A stretch of DNA of 43,475 nucleotides from Bacteroidota bacterium. Its GTDB lineage: Bacteria; Bacteroidota; Ignavibacteria; Ignavibacteriales; Ignavibacteriaceae. The stretch is from assembly GCA_021824565.1 (NCBI GenBank), contig JAKAKL010000079.1:1-43475 (forward strand). Reading direction: 5' to 3'. The translations under genes and the position numbers were made by a program. The notes below the pieces were generated by a model, which was not told the DNA's origin, made no database searches, and saw nothing but the letters and a program-made list of their open reading frames with translations. Shown here piece by piece: positions 17,196 to 25,763 of the stretch (within the stretch, counting starts at the first letter, position 1; each line of letters begins with the position of its first letter).

Positions 17196-17734
17196 TGGAT
17201 ATCTTTGTGGCGCCTGTAAAATTTTCAAATGCTTTAATGCTGGGCGATCTGATAGCGGAATTATCGAGACGATTTTATTCAAAAATTAATTTGATCGAGC
17301 TTCCTGTAAATATAGAAAATCATATGTCAAAAGAAAGGAAGCAGTATTTTTCAACTTCGATAATTGCAGAGGCAATTAATTTTACTTCGGCATACGACGG
17401 CAAAGTTATCCTTCTTACCGATCTTGATATTTTTGTACCCGTCTTAACTTTTATTTTTGGCGAAGCGCAGTTGAACGGAAAGCATTCGATAGTTTCCGCC
17501 TGCCGTCTTCATGAAGAATTCTATTCAGGCAAATCAGACGATAAAATTTTATTTGAAAGATTGATGAAAGAAATTCTTCACGAGCTTGGGCACAATTTCG
17601 GCTTACGTCATTGCCTTGATTGGGACTGTGTAATGCATTCCTCTCCCGGCATTGAAGAAGTAGATATTAAAGGAAATGCATATTGTAATAAATGCCTTCC
17701 AAAAGTGGAAGGCTGTAAGCAGTATTTTCACTGA
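17195..17734 (+). CDS. amzA: archaemetzincin family zinc metalloprotease
   Basis: The 179-residue protein carries the archaemetzincin signature. HELGHNFGLRH (129-139) gives three zinc-binding His, followed by C140, C145, the Met-turn M147 and the second metal-site Cys C164/C167 (CNKC). A bound structural zinc is typical of the family. Substrates are unknown in bacteria. Its ATG overlaps the TGA of the response regulator (TGATG), so it is translationally coupled to the signalling pair. This unusual placement suggests a role in the redox regulon, though drift into the operon is possible. It ends 16 bases from the convergent kbl. Confidence 0.9.
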   Translation: MDIFVAPVKFSNALMLGDLIAELSRRFYSKINLIELPVNIENHMSKERKQYFSTSIIAEAINFTSAYDGKVILLTDLDIFVPVLTFIFGEAQLNGKHSIVSACRLHEEFYSGKSDDKILFERLMKEILHELGHNFGLRHCLDWDCVMHSSPGIEEVDIKGNAYCNKCLPKVEGCKQYFH

Positions 17735-17750
17735 CAAGCTTTATTAGAAT

Positions 17751-18935
17751 TTAAATGCCGAATTCTTCTTTGACTTCTTTAAATTTTTCAATCGCAAATT
17801 TTAAATCATCTTTCGAGTGAGCTGCAGAAATCTGAGTCCTAATTCTTGCAGTGCCTTTGGGAACGACAGGATAGAAAAAACCGATTACATAAACTCCTTT
17901 TTCAAGCAAGCGTGCCGCCATCTTTTGCGCAAGTACAGCATCGCCAAGCATGATCGGTACGATTGGGTGAATTCCGTTTTTTATATTCAAGCCGGCATTA
18001 GAAATTTCTTCTCTAAAGAATTTCGTATTCTCTTCTAATTTATCACGGAGCCGTGTAGATGATTTCAGAATCTCGATAACTTTTATTGAAGCAGAAATGA
18101 TGCTTGGCGCAACAGTATTTGAAAATAAATATGGTCTTGAACGCTGCCGGAGCAGGTCAATAATTTCTTTCCTGCCGCTTGTATAACCGCCGCTTGCGCC
18201 TCCCAAAGCTTTGCCGAGCGTTCCGGTAATTACATCAACTCTTCCCATTACATCATTATGTTCATGAGTTCCTCTTCCATGTTTTCCCATGAAGCCGACA
18301 GCATGAGAATCATCAATCATAACAAGCGCGCCGTATCTGTCGGCGAGATCGCAAATTGATTTTAAATTTGCGATGCTGCCGTCCATAGAAAATACGCCGT
18401 CGGTTGCTATTAATTTAATTTTATTTTGCGATGCTTCTTTCAGTTTTTCTTCAAGATCGCTCATGTCGTTATTTTTATATCTGAAGCGGTTTGCTTTGCA
18501 AAGACGAATACCGTCTATGATGCTTGCATGATTTAATTCATCGCTGATTATGGCGTCGTTTTCCGAGAGAAGAGTTTCAAATAAGCCGCCGTTGGCGTCA
18601 AAGCATGATGAATAAAGAATAGTATCTTCGGTGCCGAGAAATTCCGAAATTTTTCTCTCAAGTTCTTTATGGATTTCTTGAGTGCCGCAAATAAATCTGA
18701 CCGATGAAAGTCCGTATCCCCATTTATCATAGCTCTCTTTTGCCGCTTTAATTACTTCCGGATTATCTGCGAGCCCGAGATAATTATTAGCGCATAAATT
18801 TAAAACCCTTTGTCCGCCTTTAACCTGTATAAACGAGCTTTGCGGGCTTGAGATTATTCTTTCGTTTTTATATAATCCTTCATTTTCAATTTGCTGAAGA
18901 ATGTCGCTGTAATGATTTCTTATAGATTCGTTCAT
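17751..18935 (-). CDS. kbl: 2-amino-3-ketobutyrate CoA ligase (glycine C-acetyltransferase)
   Basis: The 394-residue PLP enzyme of the alpha-oxoamine synthase family cleaves 2-amino-3-ketobutyrate with CoA to glycine and acetyl-CoA. Visible motifs are [20 protein letters not shown], the PLP aspartate and histidine in [12 protein letters not shown] (208-214), and the Schiff-base lysine K242 in [13 protein letters not shown]. Length matches E. coli Kbl (398). It lies 48 bases downstream of tdh on the same strand, so the two form a threonine catabolic operon. Other family members (KAS-like or serine palmitoyltransferase) are less likely given the tdh partner. Confidence 0.95.
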   Translation of the reverse strand: MNESIRNHYSDILQQIENEGLYKNERIISSPQSSFIQVKGGQRVLNLCANNYLGLADNPEVIKAAKESYDKWGYGLSSVRFICGTQEIHKELERKISEFLGTEDTILYSSCFDANGGLFETLLSENDAIISDELNHASIIDGIRLCKANRFRYKNNDMSDLEEKLKEASQNKIKLIATDGVFSMDGSIANLKSICDLADRYGALVMIDDSHAVGFMGKHGRGTHEHNDVMGRVDVITGTLGKALGGASGGYTSGRKEIIDLLRQRSRPYLFSNTVAPSIISASIKVIEILKSSTRLRDKLEENTKFFREEISNAGLNIKNGIHPIVPIMLGDAVLAQKMAARLLEKGVYVIGFFYPVVPKGTARIRTQISAAHSKDDLKFAIEKFKEVKEEFGI

Positions 18936-18983
18936 TTTTATCCTCTTTCAAAATTTTGTTTTGATTAGAAAATTAATTGGAAT

Positions 18984-20024
18984 TTATTCTTTAATCCAAT
19001 CTAAAATTACTTTACCGGTGTTTCCGGATTTCATTAACTCAAATCCTTCCAGATAAGATTCATAAGGAAAGCGGTGAGTGATAACAGGTGAAATATTTAA
19101 TCCGCTTTGAATCATTGTCTGCATCTTGTACCACGTTTCAAACATTTCTCTTCCATAAATTCCTTTGAGAGTAAGTCCGTTGAATACAACCGTGTTCCAA
19201 TCTATCGCCGCGCTTTCAGGTAAAATTCCGAGCAGGGCAATCTTTCCGCCGTGACACATAGCAGAGAGCATGCTTTTTAATGCCGCCTGATTTCCCGACA
19301 TTTCTAAGCCGACATCAAAACCTTCTTTCATTTCAAGCTCCGCCATAACGCTATTTAAATTTTCTTTTGCAACATTAACGGCGCGCGTTACTCCCATTTT
19401 TTTTGCAAGCTCTAAACGATAAGGATTAACATCGGTAATTACAACATATCTTGCGCCTGCATGTTTCACTATCGCAGCAGCCATAATTCCGATTGGTCCT
19501 GCGCCTGTTATTAAGACATCTTCGCCGAGCACATCAAACGATAAAGCTGTATGCGTGGCATTTCCAAATGGATCAAAAACGGATAAAATATCTTTCGGAA
19601 TTTTGGGATTGCATTGCCAGACATTAGAAACAGGGATACACAGATATTCTGCAAAGGCACCTGTGCGATTTACTCCAACGCCCATTGTGTTTTTGCAAAG
19701 ATGTCTTCTTCCGGCGCGGCAATTTCTGCAATGTCCGCAAACTATATGTCCTTCACCGCTGACAAGTTCGCCAATCTTAAGATCATGAACGTTGCTTCCA
19801 ATCGCTTCAACTGTACCGACATATTCATGTCCGGTTACCATTGGAACAGGTATGGTCTTTTGCGCCCATTCATCCCAGTTATAGATATGAATATCGGTTC
19901 CGCAAATCGATGTCTTATGAATTTTAATCAATACATCATTTATTCCGACTTCGGGAACGGGAACTTCGTCAAGCCACAGTCCCGGCTTGGAATATTTTTT
20001 AACAAGAGCTTTCATTGTTTTCAT
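18984..20024 (-). CDS. tdh: L-threonine 3-dehydrogenase
   Basis: From the ATG at 20024 the protein is 346 residues ([17 protein letters not shown]); the longer ORF up to 20099 adds 25 residues without family similarity. It is a zinc-dependent medium-chain dehydrogenase. It has the catalytic zinc ligands C41 ([12 protein letters not shown]) and H66-E67 (GHEYVG), a structural zinc set C96/C99/C102/C110, and a Rossmann NAD site ([16 protein letters not shown]). It oxidises threonine to 2-amino-3-ketobutyrate, the substrate of the downstream kbl product. Confidence 0.95.
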   Translation of the reverse strand: MKTMKALVKKYSKPGLWLDEVPVPEVGINDVLIKIHKTSICGTDIHIYNWDEWAQKTIPVPMVTGHEYVGTVEAIGSNVHDLKIGELVSGEGHIVCGHCRNCRAGRRHLCKNTMGVGVNRTGAFAEYLCIPVSNVWQCNPKIPKDILSVFDPFGNATHTALSFDVLGEDVLITGAGPIGIMAAAIVKHAGARYVVITDVNPYRLELAKKMGVTRAVNVAKENLNSVMAELEMKEGFDVGLEMSGNQAALKSMLSAMCHGGKIALLGILPESAAIDWNTVVFNGLTLKGIYGREMFETWYKMQTMIQSGLNISPVITHRFPYESYLEGFELMKSGNTGKVILDWIKE

Positions 20025-20162
20025 TATTAAATTCCTTTTTGAGAATTGCTTAATTTGTTGTGTTTCAAAATTATGGATTAAGCCGTTAAACAACAACAAA
20101 AGATTTGTTTATAACGCCGGAAACTATAACCCTTGTTTTGGGGCATAAACAGTTGAAGACTT

Positions 20163-20567
20163 TTAGATTATGGAAAGAAGCGAGAACTCAGTGTTTGACG
20201 ATTCCTTGAACTTATTAATTTTTTCCTTAAATTTTTCTTCGTTGATACCGTTTAAGACTGCAGTGGTTTTAAGCCAAGTTAATTCTTTTTCATGATTTGT
20301 ATAATCTGAAAAAGCCAGCATCAGACCGTCAGATATAAATGATTCGGCAATCTTGGCGTCGGAAAATTTGATCGGGTCTTCAGCTATATATTTATTAATC
20401 ATTAATCCCTTTAACGTTTCTTCGTAAAATTCTTTAGCAAACCCCAGCTTTACTGCAATGCTTCTTATTATTTTCTTTTCAGGTTCGGTAAGCTGGTTAT
20501 CTTTTTTTGCAACAACCAGAAGCCCTTTTAAATAGTTACTTTTATCAAGAAGGGTAAATTCCATCAT
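20163..20567 (-). CDS. small TerB-like helical protein of unknown function
   Basis: The 134-residue, all-helical soluble protein starts MMEFTLLDKSNY. The region KKDNQLTEPEKKIIRSIAVKLGF has the acidic loop and helix pattern seen in TerB-like (tellurite resistance/DjlA N-terminal) domains, and a second half (DYTNHEKELTWLKTTAVLNGI) may repeat it. No catalytic residues are evident. It stands alone between tdh and a cytidylate-kinase-like gene. The TerB assignment is tentative; an unrelated helical bundle is possible. Confidence 0.6.
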   Translation of the reverse strand: MMEFTLLDKSNYLKGLLVVAKKDNQLTEPEKKIIRSIAVKLGFAKEFYEETLKGLMINKYIAEDPIKFSDAKIAESFISDGLMLAFSDYTNHEKELTWLKTTAVLNGINEEKFKEKINKFKESSNTEFSLLSII

Positions 20568-20662
20568 AAACTCCGCAATAGTTTAAAACAAAGCTACAAA
20601 AAAAATTAAATCGCACAAATGCACAAATATTTTCGTTAAAATTATCTTACCTAAACTTCAAC

Positions 20663-21403
20663 TCAGCAAAACTCAACTTCATCATAAACTTTAAATAGTT
20701 CATGGAATTTACTCAGCACAGAATTGCCTATTATTTTTGCAGCTTCTTCATAGCCAAGCAATCCGGTATTCAAAATAAGGTGATACAATTCCGGATCATC
20801 AACGCGCTTGCCGAAATATTTTGCAAAATAGTTTTTCCGCGCAATGTCTTCCTGCTTGATAAAATCCGAGGCTTCTTTCCTATTGTAGTTATACAACTGC
20901 ATAATGTGCCTTGTTCTCGCCTCTAAAGTAGATACTAATCTTATGTGAAATACGTTTGGCAGATTAGCCGTAATTACGTTTCCTGCTCGACCTACAATTA
21001 TAACGTTGCCTAAGTGAGCGAGCTGAAGAATTGTTTTGGTCGTATTCTTCACCATCATCCATGCAGGCGGATGAATTCCAAGCAAATCGTTTAAATCAGA
21101 TTTGATGTCCGATATTTTATCTTCAACCATGTACTGGCTAAGTTTATGAGGAAGATGGTGGTCTTCTAAAACTTTTTCGATAAGGTTTTTATCGAAGATC
21201 GTCCACGGCTGCGGATTTAATGTTTTATAAGATTTAAAGAATTCGACAAGCAGCTCGCTGACAACATCAGCGCCGGCGCCGGTCTCGCGGGAAATAGTAA
21301 TGCACGGTCCTGGTTTTATTTTATAATGCTCTGAATCTTTTGAGAGGTCGGAATGAGATTCGATATATACTCTTGCTTTTTCAAATGCTCCTTTGACTAT
21401 CAT
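20663..21403 (-). CDS. cytidylate kinase-like family protein (copy A)
   Basis: Start chosen at the ATG at 21403, which follows AAAGGAG; the ORF extended to 21421 would translate the ribosome binding site. The 246-residue protein matches the cytidylate kinase-like P-loop family: ITISRETGAGAD at the phosphate-loop position, then IFDKNLIEKVL, NVIIVGRAGNVIT and FHIRLVSTLEARTRHI, ending with LNTGLLGYEEAAKII. The loop lacks the canonical Gly-Lys-Ser/Thr, which is common in this family, so nucleotide kinase activity is uncertain. The next gene upstream (21517-22230) is a clear paralogue, and the two appear to be a tandem duplication. Confidence 0.85.
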   Translation of the reverse strand: MIVKGAFEKARVYIESHSDLSKDSEHYKIKPGPCITISRETGAGADVVSELLVEFFKSYKTLNPQPWTIFDKNLIEKVLEDHHLPHKLSQYMVEDKISDIKSDLNDLLGIHPPAWMMVKNTTKTILQLAHLGNVIIVGRAGNVITANLPNVFHIRLVSTLEARTRHIMQLYNYNRKEASDFIKQEDIARKNYFAKYFGKRVDDPELYHLILNTGLLGYEEAAKIIGNSVLSKFHELFKVYDEVEFC

Positions 21404-21516
21404 ATAAATTTCTCCTTTCAATTTTATTGTTGATAGAAAAAATCAGGAGGAAGCAATCAATACGGTTGTAATATAATTTATTTTATATCAACAAGAAACT
21501 GAAAAAAAATAGAAGT

Positions 21517-22230
21517 TTAATTTATTGATAAAGAAGCTCCTAATTTTTTTATTACGGCATTTTCGATTATTTCGGCGCATTCTTCGTCTGAAAGATTTCC
21601 GGTATTGATGATAAGGTTGTATATCAGCGGATCAGTTATATCTTTATGAAAATAATTCATTAAATATTCTTTTCTATCGGCGTCTTCGCGTTTAATAAAC
21701 TCCACAGCCTCGGCTTTGTCAAAGTTATAAAGCGTCTGAACATGCGGAATCCTATCTTCAATGGGAGCTACCAGCCTAACGTGAAACGTGTTTGGCAATT
21801 TTGCCGTAATAACATTTGCGCCGCGGTCAAGTATAATTACATTTCCAATTGACGCAAGCTGAAGAATCGTTTCAGTTGTTTTATGCGCCAATGACCAAAC
21901 GCTCGGTTGTCCAACAAGAAATTCGTTCATAATTGATTTCATCGCCGGATATTTTTTCTCTTCCATTAATTTTCTAAGTGTGTTAGGAAGATTGTGATCC
22001 TGTAGAACTTTTTCAATTATGTTCTTGTCAAAAACAGCCCACTGTGAAGTATCATTTATCTTCTGGAAGTAATTTATTAACAGATCTGAAATTTTATCTG
22101 CCCTTGCTCCGGCTTCTCTTGATATTGTAATGCACGGTCCTGCTGAGCTTTTTTCTATATCCTCATCATCGTCGCTGGAATGAGCCATAATATAATGCCT
22201 GGCTTTTTCTACCGGTCCTATCCTATACAT
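21517..22230 (-). CDS. cytidylate kinase-like family protein (copy B)
   Basis: The 237-residue paralogue of the neighbouring copy has the same architecture: ITISREAGARAD, VFDKNIIEKVLQDHNLPNTL, VIILDRGANVITAKLPN, FHVRLVAPIEDR, and a closing INTGNLSDEECAEII. The N-terminus (KARHYIMAHSSDDDED) is an acidic extension that copy A shares in part (KARVYIESHSD). The phosphate-loop region differs between copies (GARAD against GAGAD), so they may have diverged in ligand. The genes are 113 bases apart and may be co-transcribed. Confidence 0.85.
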   Translation of the reverse strand: MYRIGPVEKARHYIMAHSSDDDEDIEKSSAGPCITISREAGARADKISDLLINYFQKINDTSQWAVFDKNIIEKVLQDHNLPNTLRKLMEEKKYPAMKSIMNEFLVGQPSVWSLAHKTTETILQLASIGNVIILDRGANVITAKLPNTFHVRLVAPIEDRIPHVQTLYNFDKAEAVEFIKREDADRKEYLMNYFHKDITDPLIYNLIINTGNLSDEECAEIIENAVIKKLGASLSIN

Positions 22231-22509
22231 CTTTTTTTAGTCCTGCAAAATTTAGAATCAATATTTTTTAGAAATCAACATTTAAAAGTATATAGCAGAA
22301 AATAAAATTGTATTGTAGAAATCACAGTTGAATTAAAATGGAAGAATTATAGAGTTTTTGACTGCAAAATGTTATAGGAAAAATTTTTTCATTTTCCATC
22401 ATTCTCTAAAAAAAATATTGTAATTTTATTATGGTAAATAAAATGAATTAAGCTAACACTACGGCTGGCTTAATTCTTAACTAAGAAATTTTAATGGAGA
22501 AAAAATTTT

Positions 22510-23901
22510 ATGGAATACAGAACTGAAACAGACAGCATGGGCGAAATAAAAGTTCCGGTAAATAAATATTACGGCGCGCAGACAGCCAGATCACTGATGA
22601 ATTTTAAAATCGGAGGCGAAAGATTTCCGCGCGAACTTATCAGAGCGCTTGGCGTATTAAAAAAAGCCGCTGCGCTTTCTAACAAAGAGCTTGGAATTCT
22701 TTCTCAAGAAAAAGCCGGCTTGATTGTGGAAGCCGCTGATGAAGTTATCGACGGCAAGCTTGACGAGCATTTCCCGCTCGTAGTCTGGCAGACGGGCAGC
22801 GGCACTCAGACAAATATGAATGCGAATGAAGTTATTTCCAACCGAGCAATTGAGCTTTCCGGCGGAGTAATGGGAAGCAAAAAACCTATTCATCCTAATG
22901 ATGATGTTAATAAAGCTCAATCATCAAACGACACGTTTCCAACTGCGATGCACATTGCTGCTGTCGAGGAAATACATAGGAGATTAATTCCTATGGTAAC
23001 AAAACTCCGCGATGCGCTTTTGCAGAAATCAGAAGAGTTTGAAAAAATCATTAAGATCGGAAGAACACATTTAATGGACGCAACTCCATTAACGCTTGGT
23101 CAAGAATTCTCCGGCTATGCACAGCAATTGACAAGCGGACTTGAAAGAATTAACGGATGTCTTCCGCATCTATATGAATTGGCGCTTGGAGGTACAGCTG
23201 TCGGAACAGGATTAAATACTCACCCGGAATTTGCGGTTAAAGCCGCTTCAAAAATTGCCGAGCTTACCGGCAAACCTTTTGTCTCTGCCAGAAATAAATT
23301 TGAAGCGCTTGCGACACATGACTCTTTGGTCGAAGCAAGCGGCGTATTAAAAACACTTGCTGCATCCTTAATGAAAATTGCGAATGACATAAGATGGTTA
23401 GGTTCGGGACCGCGCTGCGGAATAGGCGAATTATCTCTCCCGGAAAACGAGCCTGGCAGTTCAATAATGCCCGGCAAAGTTAATCCGACTCAATCAGAAG
23501 CCATGACAATGGTTTGCGTTCAGGTTTTTGGCAATGATGCAACCGTAACGTTTGCCGGAGCAAGCGGCAATTTTGAACTTAATGTATTCAAGCCGGTAAT
23601 TATTTTTAATGTGCTTCAATCGATCCGGCTTCTTGCCGACGCTTGTGAAAGCTTCACAGACAATTGCGTCGTCGGAATCAAAGCGAACGAAATAAATATA
23701 GGCAAGCACCTTCAGAATTCTCTAATGCTTGTTACTGCGCTTAACCCTCATATCGGCTATGATAATGCCGCCAAAGTTGCGAAGAAAGCTCATAAAGAAA
23801 ATAAAACTTTACGCGAAGCTGCCGTTGAACTTGGCTTATTAACAGGAGAAAAATTTGACGAAGTAGTTCGACCAGAAAAAATGATTGGACCAAAAGCTTA
23901 A
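22510..23901 (+). CDS. fumC: class II fumarate hydratase
   Basis: The 463-residue protein interconverts fumarate and malate in the TCA cycle. Start ATG follows ATGGAGAAA at about 22494. The family motifs are YYGAQTARS near the N-terminus, [44 protein letters not shown] with the catalytic histidine region, and the fumarase/aspartase signature [13 protein letters not shown] (from residue 316). Length agrees with FumC (467). Aspartase is the main alternative, but the N-terminus and the GLNTHPEFA segment favour fumarase. A strong hairpin follows. Confidence 0.96.
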   Translation: MEYRTETDSMGEIKVPVNKYYGAQTARSLMNFKIGGERFPRELIRALGVLKKAAALSNKELGILSQEKAGLIVEAADEVIDGKLDEHFPLVVWQTGSGTQTNMNANEVISNRAIELSGGVMGSKKPIHPNDDVNKAQSSNDTFPTAMHIAAVEEIHRRLIPMVTKLRDALLQKSEEFEKIIKIGRTHLMDATPLTLGQEFSGYAQQLTSGLERINGCLPHLYELALGGTAVGTGLNTHPEFAVKAASKIAELTGKPFVSARNKFEALATHDSLVEASGVLKTLAASLMKIANDIRWLGSGPRCGIGELSLPENEPGSSIMPGKVNPTQSEAMTMVCVQVFGNDATVTFAGASGNFELNVFKPVIIFNVLQSIRLLADACESFTDNCVVGIKANEINIGKHLQNSLMLVTALNPHIGYDNAAKVAKKAHKENKTLREAAVELGLLTGEKFDEVVRPEKMIGPKA

Positions 23902-23907
23902 TAATTA

Positions 23908-23943
23908 AATGGGATGACACTTACAGTAAGCTGTCATCCCATT
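23908..23943. terminator. bidirectional intrinsic terminator between fumC and a convergent gene
   Basis: AATGGGATGACA (23908-23919) and TGTCATCCCATT (23932-23943) form a perfect 12-bp stem with a 12-base loop, flanked by A-rich and T-rich runs. It lies between convergent genes, 7 bases after the fumC stop and 5 bases before the end of the lipoprotein gene on the other strand. Confidence 0.85.
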
Positions 23944-23948
23944 AAATT

Positions 23949-24608
23949 TTAATCCTTCTTTTTCCTTACAAGGAAGATAATAACAATCAGCAATACTAAA
24001 CCTGATAAGGCATAAATCCACGGCGGTGTTTCTTTTAGCTTGAATGGTCTAAAAGTAACGGAAATAGTTTTGCCGCTGCCGATTTGCGCAAGAGTATAAT
24101 TCCAAATCAAAGTTCTTCCGTCTTTGTCAGTAGCATTGTGTGTTATAATATCGCCGGCGAATGTATACTTGTAGGTTATGTGAAATGCATTTCCATTAAT
24201 TCCAAAGCCGGTTGCGATAGGGGGAATAAATTGTGAAAAGATCTTTTGTCCCGATGCGCCGTCCTTTAATGAAAATTGCGAAGCAGAAAATGCTTTTACC
24301 TTATTTAAGGAATCAATGCTGGTGAATGATAAATCGATTAAGGCGTGAGTTGTACTGTCGGTAGTATCGCTGTAAACTTTAATGCTGTTGATCGAAGTGA
24401 AGCGGGAAGAGAATTCGTTTCTAATTGAGTCGGCATTAAAGATTCCGATTTTGTCTAGAACCTTTGCGCTTTCATTATCCGGCATCTTTGTCCAAAATGT
24501 TATCTTCATTTTCCCTGTGCCGTCGGGATAAAGATAAACGTCCTGGATATAATTAAGACATCCTGAAAGCAGAAAAGCTGTTAATAAAAAAAGTAAATTT
24601 TTTTTCAC
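23949..24608 (-). CDS. lipoprotein of unknown function with a C-terminal membrane helix
   Basis: The 219-residue protein begins with a lipoprotein signal, MKKNLLFLLTAFLLSGC, where Cys17 is the likely lipidated residue. The mature part is beta-rich (VYLYPDGTGKMKITFWTKM, and TISVTFRPFKL near the end). A membrane helix at about 196-213 (IYALSGLVLLIVIIFLV) is followed by RKKKD. This combination of lipid anchor and C-terminal helix is found in conserved Bacteroidota/Ignavibacteria hypotheticals. I do not recognise a named family. It converges on fumC across the shared terminator. Confidence 0.75.
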   Translation of the reverse strand: MKKNLLFLLTAFLLSGCLNYIQDVYLYPDGTGKMKITFWTKMPDNESAKVLDKIGIFNADSIRNEFSSRFTSINSIKVYSDTTDSTTHALIDLSFTSIDSLNKVKAFSASQFSLKDGASGQKIFSQFIPPIATGFGINGNAFHITYKYTFAGDIITHNATDKDGRTLIWNYTLAQIGSGKTISVTFRPFKLKETPPWIYALSGLVLLIVIIFLVRKKKD

Positions 24609-24749
24609 GGTTAGTATTGTGGTATTGTTTTATAAAAAATAGAAATAGTAAAACTATCTATATGTATTGTGCGTATCATGAGGCGCTAATTTATAGAAAA
24701 ATTTAGAATTTTTCATTAAGTTTACCATTAAAATTTTTTAAGGTTAGTT

Positions 24750-24977
24750 ATGCCGACGTATGATTATAAATGCAACGAATGTGGTTATTCCTTTGAAGTA
24801 TTTCAGAAGATGAGCGCTGAACCCTTAAAACTATGCCCAAAATGCGGCGGAGAAGTAAAAAGATTAATCGGGGCAGGAGCTGGTCCAATCTTCAAAGGAT
24901 CGGGGTTTTACCAGACGGATTATAAGAACACTCCCAAAAGCCCTTCAAAGAAAACAGATACTAAAACATCTAAATAG
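24750..24977 (+). CDS. FmdB family zinc ribbon protein
   Basis: The 75-residue protein has MPTYDYKCNECGYSFEVFQ and LCPKCGGEVKRLI, a CXXC-x25-CXXC zinc ribbon (C8, C11, C29, C32) of the FmdB/CxxC_CxxC_SSSS family, followed by GPIFKGSGFYQTDY. The Ser/Thr/Lys-rich tail is typical. Members are putative regulators whose targets are poorly known. It stands alone, with the minisatellite downstream. Confidence 0.9.
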   Translation: MPTYDYKCNECGYSFEVFQKMSAEPLKLCPKCGGEVKRLIGAGAGPIFKGSGFYQTDYKNTPKSPSKKTDTKTSK

Positions 24978-25125
24978 AATTTAATTGGGTACATAACCTC
25001 CTGCATTTGTTTGTATTGATATGTGATTATTGTCTTCCGCCTCGATTGTTCTACGGATGGGCAGACGTTTTTTTAAGAAGAATATCCATTTACAGTTAAA
25101 AACCTCTAAAATTGTACATAAACGC

Positions 25126-25512
25126 TGCTTTTATACTGCGTAAGGCTATACTTTTTTTAAAAACCATATCCTTCCGCAGTGTGTAATGCTTACTTTTTAT
25201 ATAAACCATACCCTTCCGCAGTGTGTAATGCTTACTTTTTATAAAAACCATATCCTTCCGCATGCGTAAGGCTATCCTTTTTTTAAAAACCATGCCCTGT
25301 CGCATACGTAAGCCTATACTTTTTTTGTAAACCATATCCTTCCGCATACGTAAGGCTATCCTTTTTATATAAACCATGCCCTGTCGCATACGTAAGCCTA
25401 TACTTTTTTTGTAAACCATATCCTTCCGCATACGTAAGGCTATCCTTTTTTTAAAAACCATGCCCTTTCACATACGTAAGGCTATCCTTTTTTTAAAAAC
25501 TATACCCTTACA
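25126..25512. repeat. 42-bp minisatellite, about nine units
   Basis: Units run without indels at 25168, 25210, 25252, 25294, 25336, 25378, 25420 and 25462, each 42 bases, with a degenerate unit before and a partial one after. Each unit has the form (atccttccgcatacgtaagg)-like head, ctatcc/ctatac, a T run, then aaaccat. Types alternate: A (atccttccgcat..aaggc) at 25252, 25336, 25420 and B (gccctgtcgcat..aagcc) at 25294, 25378. Two units at 25168 and 25210 carry a cagtgtgtaatgctta variant. Because 42 is a multiple of three, a 121-codon reading frame exists on the minus strand (25461-25096), but there is no ribosome binding site, so I do not call a gene. The rest of the 786-base gap 24978-25763 shows no gene. 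Confidence 0.9.
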
Positions 25513-25763
25513 CAATTAAAAGACGTACTATTTTTTAAGAACTACTCTGTGAAGCAATTGCATGGCAATCATAAGAATTAACAAGCGGCGCATGGCGGTA
25601 ATATTTATAATGTTAATTTAGCGGGAGCTATGTTGAGAAAAAGATTTGCTTGTATCAATAGATGATTCCCCTGTGAATTTAAGTATTTCAATTTGCACTG
25701 GTGTTAGCCCGTGAGGGTTATCCATTTTAACTTTAGCTTCTTTTTCTTTCAGATTATTTCGAA

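Noticed and set aside
25096-25461. 121-residue Arg/Lys-rich protein from the minisatellite
   Set aside because: No ribosome binding site, every repeat unit supplies its own ATG, and the open frame follows automatically from a 42-bp period.
25565-25635. Possible integron attC-like or structured site (aacaagcggcgc ... ggagctatgtt)
   Set aside because: Only a short, imperfect inverted match, no integrase or cassette genes, and no consensus core sites.
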